Source: VAZQ01 sp035300505
GTDB lineage: Bacteria; Pseudomonadota; Alphaproteobacteria; Rhizobiales; Xanthobacteraceae
DNA: 25,871 nt
Assembly (NCBI GenBank): GCA_035300505.1
Contig: DATGVJ010000465.1
Span: 1-25,871 of the forward strand
Direction of reading: 5' to 3'
The position numbers and the translations under genes were made by a program. The stretch's first letter is position 1; each line of letters opens with the position of its first letter. Shown here piece after piece: positions 6,619 to 14,430 of this stretch. Below the pieces are notes generated by a model. The model searched no databases. It had not been told where the DNA came from and saw only the letters and a list, made by a program, of their open reading frames with translations.

Positions 6619-8871
6619 ATGCAAGTGACACAGCCAGCCTCGGAGCTACTTCAGCATGCTGTTGCCAGCCATCAGCAAGGCCGATTGCCTGACGCGGAAC
6701 GGCTCTATTTGCAGATACTCGCATCACAACCGGATCATTTCGATGCGCTGCACCTATTAGGGATAGTCAAAGCCCAGCAAGGGAACAACAAGGAAGCTGA
6801 GAAACGGATCAAGTCGGCGCTGCGTAAACGGCCAAACTCACCGGAGGCCTTGTCAAGCCTCGCGAATGTATTGTCCGCAAGCCAACGATTCGAAGATGCA
6901 TTGGTTGTGTTTGCACGTTCGTTGCAGATCAATCCGCGAGATGTCGGCACTCTCCTTAATCAAGGCAATACGCTCGCTGCACTGCGGCGTTTCAGCGAAG
7001 CACTTGCGAACTATGATCAGGCCCTGGCGCTCGCGCCCTCGGGCCCGGCAGCGCACCACAATCGTGGAACGGTTCTGCGCGAACTCAAGCGCCGTGAGGA
7101 AGCGCTGGCGAGCTTCGACAAGGCGATTGCGCTCGCTCCCGGCTACGCCCAGGCTCATAGCAACCGCGGCAAGACCCTCAATGAACTCGGCCGCTATGAC
7201 GATGCTCTTGCAAGCTGCATGAACGCCGTCAGACTGCAACCCAACGACGCCGATGCCTGTTGCAACATGGGCAACGCGCTGCGCATGACCCATCGGTACG
7301 AAGAGTCGCTTGCAAGTTTTGAAAGAGCCGTTGCAATCAATTCCGACCTTGCCGAAGCCTGGCTTGGCTGCGGTCATGCGCTGGTCATGCTCAAGAGAAA
7401 CGATGAGGCGATCAGCGCCTTTGATCGCGCGCTCGCCAATGCGCCCGATCTCGCTGAGGCATGGCTGGGACGCGGCAACGCTCTCCTTGCACAAGAACGA
7501 CTGCAAGAGGCGCTGGCGGCTTACGACAAATCTCTCGTCATCGCACCAACGCTTGCCGAGGCTTGGCTAGGCCGCGGAAGCATATTCGCTGAACTCAGGC
7601 GATACGATGAATCGATGGCCGCTTTTGAAAACGCGTCTTCCATCCGGCCCGACTATTGCGAAGCGTGCCTGTGCCGCGGCAACGCGCTGCTCGCGTTTGG
7701 GCGCGACGCGGAAGCGTTGATTCAATTCGACCGGGCATTGGCCATTCGTCCCGGCTATTGCGATGCGCTCTGCAGCCGCGGCATTGCCTTGCACGGGCTC
7801 GATCGCCAGGAGGAAGCTCTCGCGAGTTATCGACAGGCGATCGAGGCGAAACCCCAGGACCCGACCCTCCTCTTGAATGCAAGCTACGCCTATTTGACCC
7901 TTGGCCGTCTCGCCGAAGGCTGGCTGAACTACGATCAACGATTTTTGGCCGAGACAACCGGCATCCGCCGTCCCTACCCGCGGCCACTGTGGAACGGCAA
8001 ACAGGTCGCCGGCACACTGCTGGTCTGGGGAGAACAGGGCCTGGGCGAACAAATCCTGCACGCCAGCATGATCCCGGACCTTAGCGGTTTGGCCGACGAA
8101 ATTGTGCTCGAACTCGACCCGCGCCTGGTGCGCCTGTTCGCGCGCTCGTTCCCCGGCACGCGACCAGTCCCGATGGCAGAGAAGACCCCGTACGCCGGAC
8201 GCGTGGATGTGCACATGCCGATCGCCAGCCTCGGCCGGTATTTGCGACCCGATTGGAACGCCTTCCCCAAGAACGAATCCGGACATTTGGTCGCCGACCC
8301 GGTGCGCACCCAGGCCCTGTATGACCGCCTGCATGGCGACAGTCGAAAGGTCATTGGACTGTCCTGGAAGAGCCGGAATGCCAAATTCGCAGGGGTAAAA
8401 AGTGCGTGCCTCGGTGATTTCCGCCCCCTGCTCCAGCAAGGCGGATACCGTTTCATCGACCTGCAATATGGCGACACCCAAGCCGACCGCGAGGCCGTCG
8501 AGCAGGAACTCGGCGTGCGCGTTGAGCACATCGACGACATCGACAATACAGACGACATCGACGGGCTCGCCGCATTGATGTGCGCGTGCGACCTAATCGT
8601 CACTGTGAGCAATACGACCGCCCATCTCGCCGGCGCACTTGGCCGCCCTACGCAGGTCTTTGTGCCGCATGGCCAGGCGCGCTGGTGGTACTGGTTCAAG
8701 AACCGGGCCGACAGCCCGTGGTATCCGAACTTGCGCATCAACCGGCAACTACCAGGACAATCGTGGTCTGAGTTGATCGAGGAGCACTTGGGGCTCAAGC
8801 ACTTGGGGCGCGGGTTGATTGCCCGAACACTGCCCCAAGTGCAGCCCCAAGCGCCGTCCCAAGTGCCGTAG
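6619..8871 (+). CDS. TPR protein with C-terminal GT9-like glycosyltransferase domain (750 aa)
   Basis: This is probably a cytoplasmic glycosyltransferase with a long TPR superhelix for acceptor or partner binding. Twelve contiguous 34-residue TPRs cover residues 8-415, with a partial thirteenth to about 445. The C-terminal part (about 446-735) resembles the GT-B ADP-heptose-transferase (GT9) fold: LLVWGEQGLGEQ as the first glycine-rich loop, KVIGLSWKSRN starting the second half, and TVSNTTAHLAGALGRPT as the nucleotide-sugar-binding motif with its His. It is a close paralogue of the 674-residue protein at 14431-16455. The last roughly 25 residues (LGLKHLGRG...PSQVP) have no counterpart there and are encoded by an inverted-repeat array. 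The ATG at 6619 has only a weak Shine-Dalgarno sequence. The sugar-nucleotide genes follow on the same strand after 107 bases. Donor and acceptor are unknown. Confidence 0.85.
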   Translation: MQVTQPASELLQHAVASHQQGRLPDAERLYLQILASQPDHFDALHLLGIVKAQQGNNKEAEKRIKSALRKRPNSPEALSSLANVLSASQRFEDALVVFARSLQINPRDVGTLLNQGNTLAALRRFSEALANYDQALALAPSGPAAHHNRGTVLRELKRREEALASFDKAIALAPGYAQAHSNRGKTLNELGRYDDALASCMNAVRLQPNDADACCNMGNALRMTHRYEESLASFERAVAINSDLAEAWLGCGHALVMLKRNDEAISAFDRALANAPDLAEAWLGRGNALLAQERLQEALAAYDKSLVIAPTLAEAWLGRGSIFAELRRYDESMAAFENASSIRPDYCEACLCRGNALLAFGRDAEALIQFDRALAIRPGYCDALCSRGIALHGLDRQEEALASYRQAIEAKPQDPTLLLNASYAYLTLGRLAEGWLNYDQRFLAETTGIRRPYPRPLWNGKQVAGTLLVWGEQGLGEQILHASMIPDLSGLADEIVLELDPRLVRLFARSFPGTRPVPMAEKTPYAGRVDVHMPIASLGRYLRPDWNAFPKNESGHLVADPVRTQALYDRLHGDSRKVIGLSWKSRNAKFAGVKSACLGDFRPLLQQGGYRFIDLQYGDTQADREAVEQELGVRVEHIDDIDNTDDIDGLAALMCACDLIVTVSNTTAHLAGALGRPTQVFVPHGQARWWYWFKNRADSPWYPNLRINRQLPGQSWSELIEEHLGLKHLGRGLIARTLPQVQPQAPSQVP
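8784..8866. repeat. Inverted-repeat array at the 3' end of the TPR-GT gene
   Basis: Five copies of an 11-12 base motif lie here. GCACTTGGGGC occurs at 8784-8794 and 8799-8809; the reverse complement occurs as GCCCCAAGTGC at 8832-8842, GCCCCAAGCGC at 8844-8854 and TCCCAAGTGCC at 8857-8867. The first two can pair with the next two as one long hairpin: 11 bp, a three-base bulge, then 12 bp with one mismatch, closed by a 22-base loop. It lies inside the reading frame and ends at the stop codon, so it both extends the protein and could fold in the mRNA or halt transcription. Confidence 0.8.
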
Positions 8872-8978
8872 TGACAACGACGATTCAATCACCATTGCGG
8901 AGGACACTCCTCACCGCTACTTTCCCGGCTGCAAGTCGTTGATGGCAATAGGCTGTTCCACGGGAGCCCCCATAGCAG

Positions 8979-9791
8979 ATGTCCATTATTGTCATCGGGC
9001 GTCGTAGTTATCTGGGCGGCATTCTGTCGAAATATCTGGCGGAACACGATTTCACGCAAACCGTCAGCCTCGCCGAATTTGTCCAAATGCCGATCCGCGG
9101 CACGGACATCATCATCAATTGCGCCTTTTCTCCGGCTTGGTATTTGAGCGATCTTCCCGAGGATCTGGGATTCGACGGCACAGCGGCCGCCATCGTGCAG
9201 GGCGCCGGGGCGCGTTACGTGATGATCAGCAGTCGCGCGGTTTATCAAACCCGCCTCGACCCGCCGCTCCGCGAGGCCGAACCTGTCGCCCCCTCGACTG
9301 TCTACGGTCGGAACAAAGCGAAAATCGAATCCGGGCTTTCCAAAATGCTGGGTGAACGTTTGATGATCCTGCGTCCAGCCAACGTCTTCGGAGCCGAACC
9401 AACCGGACGGCGTACTTTTGTCTCGACCGCACTCGGTTCGCTCACTCACACCAATACAATCGAACTCGACATTGCGGCACGCACGCGCAAGGACTTCGTG
9501 CCGGCATGGTTCGTCGGAAAAGCTGCAGCAAGCCTGATCGAACGCCGCTCGCGCGGCATTTTCAATATCGGCTCAGGAACTGCACTTGAGATCGGTCGCA
9601 TAGCGAATGCGTTGATAAGCGGCTACGGCCAAGGGCAACTTCATCAAACGGGCGAACGCGTCGGCGAGGAGTTTCGATTGGACATCGCCAAGTTACATGA
9701 GCAGACCGGACTGTCGCTTGCCGCCGACGCGGTTCTCCTTGAAATGGAGGCCGTTGGCAGGGCATGTAAAAATCAATCGGGTGCGCGATGA
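8979..9791 (+). CDS. SDR-family sugar-nucleotide reductase/epimerase-like protein
   Basis: This 270-residue extended short-chain dehydrogenase is likely to act on a nucleotide sugar in the cytoplasm. It has an N-terminal Rossmann strand (IIVIGRRSYLGG), the ISSRAVY segment with the catalytic serine (S84/S85), the Y109-x3-K113 pair (YGRNK), LRPANVFG, and a C-terminal GIFNIGSGTALEIGRIAN segment typical of NAD-dependent epimerase/dehydratases. The usual GxxGxxG is degenerate: the middle glycine is Ser10 (GRRSYLG), so cofactor binding may differ. Its stop overlaps the start of the dehydratase gene by four bases (ATGA), implying translational coupling and a shared pathway. The best guess is the reductase (or epimerase-reductase) acting on the 4-keto sugar made by that partner, but the sequence does not fix the product. 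A possible weak hairpin (GAGGA-CAC-TCCTC, 8900-8912) precedes it. Confidence 0.8.
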   Translation: MSIIVIGRRSYLGGILSKYLAEHDFTQTVSLAEFVQMPIRGTDIIINCAFSPAWYLSDLPEDLGFDGTAAAIVQGAGARYVMISSRAVYQTRLDPPLREAEPVAPSTVYGRNKAKIESGLSKMLGERLMILRPANVFGAEPTGRRTFVSTALGSLTHTNTIELDIAARTRKDFVPAWFVGKAAASLIERRSRGIFNIGSGTALEIGRIANALISGYGQGQLHQTGERVGEEFRLDIAKLHEQTGLSLAADAVLLEMEAVGRACKNQSGAR

Positions 9792-10771
9792 ACAAGATCC
9801 TTGTGACCGGTGGGGCCGGCTTTATTGGCTCCCACGTCGTCGATGCCGTTGTGGCTCGATACCCGTGCGCTCAGATCTGCGTATTGGACAAATTGAATTA
9901 TGCCGCCAACATCAATTTCATCATAGATCATCTCCAATCCCGCCGCGTCGCCTTCATGGCAGGAGACATAACCGACTACCCCGCCATGCTTAGTGCGACG
10001 CATGGCGTCGATCTTGTCCTCAATCTTGCAGCAGAAAGCCACGTCGGCCGATCTTTCAGCAATTCCATGGAATTCACACGTACCAACACATTGGGAACCC
10101 ACGTCATCCTGGAAGCATCCCGCCAACAGAACGTTGCACGATTCATCCATGTCAGCACCGATGAAGTATATGGGGAAGTGCTGGCCGATGGGGCAACGGA
10201 GGACCATCCTCTGCATCCCAACAATCCCTACTCGGGATCCAAGGCGGCCGCCGAAATGATCATTCAGAGCTATTGGAGATCGTTCGGCACGAATGCGATC
10301 ATTGTGCGCGCGAATAACATTTTTGGTCCACGGCAGTTTCCTGAAAAAATCATACCGCGGTTCATCATGCATGCGATGGATGGGAAAAAACTTCCACTGC
10401 ATGGCAATGGAACTCATCGAAGGTACTATCTCGCGGCCCAGGATTTTGCCGCCGCCCTCCTTATTATTGCGGAATCTGGAGAACTCCGAACCGCTTACAA
10501 TGTCGGTACCGAGGAGGAATATTCAAATTTTGCAATCGCTGAAATGATATGCCGACAAACCGGTAGAGACCCGTCTACTCAAATTGCATTCGAGGCCGAC
10601 CGCCCTTTCAACGACCGCCGTTATGCACTAAACACGGCCCGCATCAATTCTCTGGGATGGTCGTCGAGACATCGATTAGCGATCGACCTCCCGGATCTTG
10701 TTACGTGGTATAGGGACAATCGTCACATGTTTGCACAACATTTTAATACCAATACCGATTTGGAGGAATGA
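9788..10771 (+). CDS. NDP-glucose 4,6-dehydratase (RmlB/TGDS-like)
   Basis: This enzyme is predicted to convert a dTDP- or UDP-glucose-type donor to the 4-keto-6-deoxy sugar nucleotide with bound NAD. Its 327 residues show TGGAGFIGSH (G8-G14), LNLAAESHVGRS, the catalytic triad T124-D125-E126 in STDEVYG, Y148-x3-K152 in YSGSK, NNIFGPRQFPEK and the LHGNGTHRRYYL segment; RPFNDRRYALNTARINSLGW near the C-terminus is also typical. These fit RmlB and the related UDP-glucose dehydratase (RHM/TGDS) group; the nucleotide specificity cannot be decided. It overlaps the preceding SDR gene by four bases. No rmlA, rmlC or rmlD homologue follows: 21 bases after its stop the convergent minus-strand glycosyltransferase gene ends. 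Confidence 0.9.
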   Translation: MNKILVTGGAGFIGSHVVDAVVARYPCAQICVLDKLNYAANINFIIDHLQSRRVAFMAGDITDYPAMLSATHGVDLVLNLAAESHVGRSFSNSMEFTRTNTLGTHVILEASRQQNVARFIHVSTDEVYGEVLADGATEDHPLHPNNPYSGSKAAAEMIIQSYWRSFGTNAIIVRANNIFGPRQFPEKIIPRFIMHAMDGKKLPLHGNGTHRRYYLAAQDFAAALLIIAESGELRTAYNVGTEEEYSNFAIAEMICRQTGRDPSTQIAFEADRPFNDRRYALNTARINSLGWSSRHRLAIDLPDLVTWYRDNRHMFAQHFNTNTDLEE

Positions 10772-10792
10772 TGTTACCAATTGAAGAGAGAT

Positions 10793-11767
10793 TCAATATG
10801 ACCGGAAATCGCTATAATCCGGAGATTGGGCTTTCCCTTCCTTCATATCCATTATTGCCTGCTTCAATGTCGCAATTTCTTCCGACATTTGTATCTTGCG
10901 CTCATAATTTGCAATCCAGGATTCGACAACATTGTATATGAGTGGCTCAGGGTAGATCGCAATAAAGCGGTCGAGGCAGTCGAGTTCTTTTGCCTTCCAA
11001 TGAAGGAATGACCCTTCCGGCGGACAGATGTGCTTCCAATTTCCGATTTGCTTGTAGAGTTCATTCCAAAGATGGACGCTCCATGAATTTTGCGTTTCGT
11101 TGATGACCTTATCGCGGTAGATTGGAAGCAATAGTTGCCAAAAATTCACGACTCCGAAAGGATAGAATTTTTCCTTTGGTTGGGCTCGTTCCCGCAGTTT
11201 GGCGTTTGTAAGTATTCGCGTCAAAAGAATCGGGCCCAACGCGCCCCACTCCAAATCCTTTCCGATATTTTCTTCGCACGTCTTGATAAGCTCCAATAGC
11301 GCCCCGTGGTTCCGTGGCAACTTTAGGATCGCATTGTTTATCGATAGTTCGTGTTCAAATCCAAAAATGAAGTCGTTAAAAATAGATTCGTCAGGCGAAA
11401 GGCACATCATGTCAGCATCGAACCAGCAGACTTCATGCTTTTGGATCAATCGATAACGGAAATAATCCGTAAACCCGGCCAGCGAAGGCTTGCCGTGATA
11501 GATGAACTTATCCAACAGAGCCTTGTCACATACTTCATTTGCATTGATGACTTGAATTCCTTCGGGCACCGAGACCTTATCATCATAAGACACGAAAAAA
11601 ACGTCGTCATGCTTTGCTCGAAATGATTTCAAGCACATCCATTCATAAGGCGAAAGTGCGTCACCATGCCAGAATGTCGCAAATTTCAATTTTTTGCGAA
11701 CTTGCGCATCGTGCGTACGACCGGCAGAAATTGATATCCGGTACGGTGTGTCAATGCCATCAATCAT
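10793..11767 (-). CDS. GT32-like DXD glycosyltransferase
   Basis: This 324-residue protein resembles the glycosyltransferase sugar-binding (DXD) / GT32 group, retaining metal-dependent GT-A enzymes. Seen are KFATFWHGDALSPYEWMCLKSF at the N-terminus (short-motif core FWHG), FTDYFRYRLI, and the metal-binding D117-A-D119 in CWFDADMMCL. It starts within the stop codon of the 886-residue TPR gene (four-base ATGA overlap), so it is the last gene of the minus-strand set and is translationally coupled. Its DNA is visibly more AT-rich than its neighbours, with many A- and T-ending codons, hinting at a separate origin. No signal peptide or membrane segment is seen; it probably acts in the cytoplasm, perhaps extending a sugar placed by the TPR-linked enzymes. 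Donor and acceptor are not readable. Confidence 0.8.
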   Translation of the reverse strand: MIDGIDTPYRISISAGRTHDAQVRKKLKFATFWHGDALSPYEWMCLKSFRAKHDDVFFVSYDDKVSVPEGIQVINANEVCDKALLDKFIYHGKPSLAGFTDYFRYRLIQKHEVCWFDADMMCLSPDESIFNDFIFGFEHELSINNAILKLPRNHGALLELIKTCEENIGKDLEWGALGPILLTRILTNAKLRERAQPKEKFYPFGVVNFWQLLLPIYRDKVINETQNSWSVHLWNELYKQIGNWKHICPPEGSFLHWKAKELDCLDRFIAIYPEPLIYNVVESWIANYERKIQMSEEIATLKQAIMDMKEGKAQSPDYSDFRSY

Positions 11768-14424
11768 GATACTGAATTCCGCGCAACGCGATCCAGAAAG
11801 GATTCAAGTCCATTGATGCAGTTGTGGTCGCGATAAATTCGATTCTTATTCATGCGAATCCTTTCCCTGATCTTGGTTCGCCACGATTCGTCCAGGGCAA
11901 GCCGCGTTGCGATCGTTACATATTCGTCCACCGAATCTGCGATCGTATCGTGCACATTCATCATCCGGAGAAATGCAGCGGTATGGCGCCCCCGCATCAA
12001 TCGCCCCGACATTGTCACGATTGGAAGATCAAACTGCAAGCTCTCCAGGCTCGTTGTGCAGCCGGACCATTCGGGATTATCGAGAAAAATATCGCAGGAT
12101 CGCATCGCTGCGCCGAAACGCGTTTGATCGAGGCGCGGAAGTATCAAGCAATAGTCGGCTGCGTTCATGTTGGCCGCGGCAAACGCGCGATCGAGGCGCT
12201 TGCGAAACGTCTCCGATACATCCGCGCTCTTGTCTTGGATGAATACGAATCGGCAGGGACCAACCGCTCCGGCAATTCGCGGAAATATCCAATCGAACTG
12301 TGGGAGATACTTGTACAGAGACTGGGGACTCCAATACTTGATAACGGCAGGTCCCAAGTTGAGTCCCAAGTCGAACCCGAAGTCGAGCCCAATTCGCGTC
12401 TCCGACACCAATGAGGTTTCGGCCGGCTCATAGAACCCGGACAGATTGGGGAGCCGAATAAGCCGCTCGGTGTAGTGGTCCTGCCCATCGGGCGGCTCCA
12501 TCAAGTCACTGCTGAGAAAGTAGTCCAACGTCGGAAATCCGCTCGTTTCGGGGTGTCCCCACGAATTACACTGGACCGATGCCAGCCGCTGACCCGCGAG
12601 TTGCGGACACACGGGGTCCATGCCGATTTCAGGGTAAATCAGCACATGAATTGCATCAGCCAGGATAGTTTCTCGCCAGCGTTCGACCGGAAGCGGCCCT
12701 TGTATAAACTTTTCACATAACGATTTGGCCGCGTCGGTTTCCGGATCTCGCGTCGACGCCGTATAGTATCCGAACAACCGGAAACGATTTCGATCAATCT
12801 GGCTCATCCAGCCTTTAAGCAGGCATTTCCAGACGGAATGCTGAAAGAAAAAGCCGCTGACGATGCCGACGCGCACGGGGTGGCCTTGACCGGGCGCGGG
12901 ACTCGATTCAGCCGGTGGATATTTTCGAGCAAGCGCCCGGCAAACCATCTCCCCATAGAGGCGCTGCAAATCCCTGTCGTTGCGCCCCTGATATGAAAGA
13001 TAAAAAGGCTGCATCGCGCCAACGGCATCCGCCAATGCACCGCCGATATCGTCGCGTTCGACGTCGTTTCGTAGCATCGAAAGCATCCGTTCATAGGCTG
13101 CGCGACGCGTGGCAATTTCGACTGCATCCGAATAGATGATCGGCAGTTGAGCGATACAGCGGCCAATGCGTGCTTTGCCGTAACTGGGACGAAGCACGAT
13201 GGTTTGCTCAAAGCAATCCACAGCCTCAACGCCACGATTCATGATGTAGAGCGACATGCCCCTGTTATAGAGAGCATCGACATGGCCGGGAGCCAGGCGC
13301 AAAACAGCGTCATACCCAGCCAGAGCCTCTTCGAACCGGTTAAACGAAAACAATACGCCAGACCGGTTGTTGAGGGCATCAATTTCATCTGGATCAATCG
13401 CCAGAACCGAATCGAACATTGCCTGCGCTTCATCCAGGCGACGAAGCACCATCAGGGCGATTCCACGATGGTTGAGCGCCGCAATAAAGCCTGGCCGGAC
13501 GGCAAGCGCCTGATCGCAACTTTCCAGGGCCTCCAGCGATCGGCCCAATGAATTGAGTGCATAGGCACAATTCGCGAGGGATTCGACATTTTGCGGTTCA
13601 AGCTCAACCACCCTGCGGTAGCTTGCGAGGCCTTCCTCATGACGCCCGAGAAGACAGAACGCCGTTCCGCGATTGTTGAGCGCACCGATGTGGTCCGGCC
13701 TGATAGACAGAACCTTGTCGCATATCGACAAAGCGTCAGCCGGACGATCGAGCGCGTTGAGCACAAAGCCGCAGCCGCCCAGTGCTTCGATATTGCGGGG
13801 ATCGCGCGCCAGAACGCTTTCAAACGCCGCCAGTGCCTCGCGATGTCGCGCCATGGAGAGTAAGGCTACCCCCTGCCCTATCGCAGCCTCAATAATATCG
13901 GGGCACAGCGTAACGGCACGCTCGTAGCATTCATGCGCTCTCGCAGATAGGCCAATTTGCTGCAGGGCGGCCCCCCGATTGCACCACGTATCGACGGCGG
14001 TCGGATCCGATTCCAACACGTGGTCATAATTTTCGATGGCCTCCTCGAACCGCCCCAATGTCACCAGGGCATCGCCGCGCGCCCCGTAGGCGCTGATGAG
14101 CTGTGGCGCAACCATAATGGCCGTGTCGAAGCTTGCGAGTGCCTCGTGCGGACGACCGAGTGCCGCCAGGGCCATTCCGAGCAGGTTGTGGAGGCGCCCC
14201 TGCTGCGGATTGACGACAATGGCGCGACGGACCAACGCGACGCCGCCGTTCACGTCGCCCAACTGGCAGGATATCTGCGCGAGATAATAGAGCGCATCCA
14301 CGTTCAGTGGATCCAATAGCAATACCCGGCGATAGCGATGGGCAGCGTCCGCGAGCGCGCCACCACGACGAAGCCCTTGAGCTTCTTCCAGCAACACCGA
14401 AATATCGATATCTGTCGTTTGCAC
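11764..14424 (-). CDS. TPR protein with divergent GT41-like (SPINDLY-type) domain (886 aa)
   Basis: Twelve TPRs (residues 5-416) are followed by a helical linker and a GT41-like catalytic region (about 516-880). Its opening is VRVGIVSGFFFQHSVWK, with H529 at the place of the catalytic-region His of O-GlcNAc transferases; later come QCNSWGHPETSG, the SLYKYLPQFDWIFPRI segment (K705 a candidate for the UDP-binding lysine), and PEWSGCTTSLESL...GRHTAAFLRMM in the donor-binding half. It differs clearly from the two canonical GT41 domains in this window (no PYNAHTT-type motif) and belongs to the branch often labelled SPINDLY-family or HMW1C-like. The N-terminus aligns residue for residue with the 1423-residue fusion, showing shared ancestry of the TPR block. 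Residues 679-690 come from a 12-base tandem repeat. It begins six bases after the upstream gene and overlaps the next by four. Confidence 0.82.
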   Translation of the reverse strand: MQTTDIDISVLLEEAQGLRRGGALADAAHRYRRVLLLDPLNVDALYYLAQISCQLGDVNGGVALVRRAIVVNPQQGRLHNLLGMALAALGRPHEALASFDTAIMVAPQLISAYGARGDALVTLGRFEEAIENYDHVLESDPTAVDTWCNRGAALQQIGLSARAHECYERAVTLCPDIIEAAIGQGVALLSMARHREALAAFESVLARDPRNIEALGGCGFVLNALDRPADALSICDKVLSIRPDHIGALNNRGTAFCLLGRHEEGLASYRRVVELEPQNVESLANCAYALNSLGRSLEALESCDQALAVRPGFIAALNHRGIALMVLRRLDEAQAMFDSVLAIDPDEIDALNNRSGVLFSFNRFEEALAGYDAVLRLAPGHVDALYNRGMSLYIMNRGVEAVDCFEQTIVLRPSYGKARIGRCIAQLPIIYSDAVEIATRRAAYERMLSMLRNDVERDDIGGALADAVGAMQPFYLSYQGRNDRDLQRLYGEMVCRALARKYPPAESSPAPGQGHPVRVGIVSGFFFQHSVWKCLLKGWMSQIDRNRFRLFGYYTASTRDPETDAAKSLCEKFIQGPLPVERWRETILADAIHVLIYPEIGMDPVCPQLAGQRLASVQCNSWGHPETSGFPTLDYFLSSDLMEPPDGQDHYTERLIRLPNLSGFYEPAETSLVSETRIGLDFGFDLGLNLGPAVIKYWSPQSLYKYLPQFDWIFPRIAGAVGPCRFVFIQDKSADVSETFRKRLDRAFAAANMNAADYCLILPRLDQTRFGAAMRSCDIFLDNPEWSGCTTSLESLQFDLPIVTMSGRLMRGRHTAAFLRMMNVHDTIADSVDEYVTIATRLALDESWRTKIRERIRMNKNRIYRDHNCINGLESFLDRVARNSVS
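12355..12390 (-). repeat. Three 12-base tandem units inside the 886-aa gene
   Basis: On the coding strand three units (GGGCTCGACTTC, GGGTTCGACTTG, GGACTCAACTTG) encode GLDF-GFDL-GLNL, residues 679-690. They lie in the linker between the two halves of the GT41-like domain, just ahead of the FKYLP-like segment. The third unit with its flanks reads ACTTGGGACTCAACTTGGGAC, close to the repeat at 8787-8809. Confidence 0.8.
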
Positions 14425-14430
14425 GAGCGG

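Noticed and set aside
6380..6628. 82-codon + strand open frame before the TPR-GT gene
   Set aside because: Low-complexity, Arg/Ser/Cys-rich translation, runs through the hairpins and overlaps the next start; no ribosome-binding site.
6700..7950. Regular 102-base periodicity suggesting DNA tandem repeats (also in the other TPR genes)
   Set aside because: It reflects 34-residue TPRs; the units are diverged at DNA level, and there are no identical repeats with unique spacers, so neither a satellite nor a CRISPR array.
10771..10941. Small + strand frame right after the dehydratase, preceded by GGAGGA
   Set aside because: Apart from about eight codons it is antisense to the end of the GT32-like gene; the GGAGGA could simply be codons of the dehydratase. 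No family recognised, so not listed as a gene.
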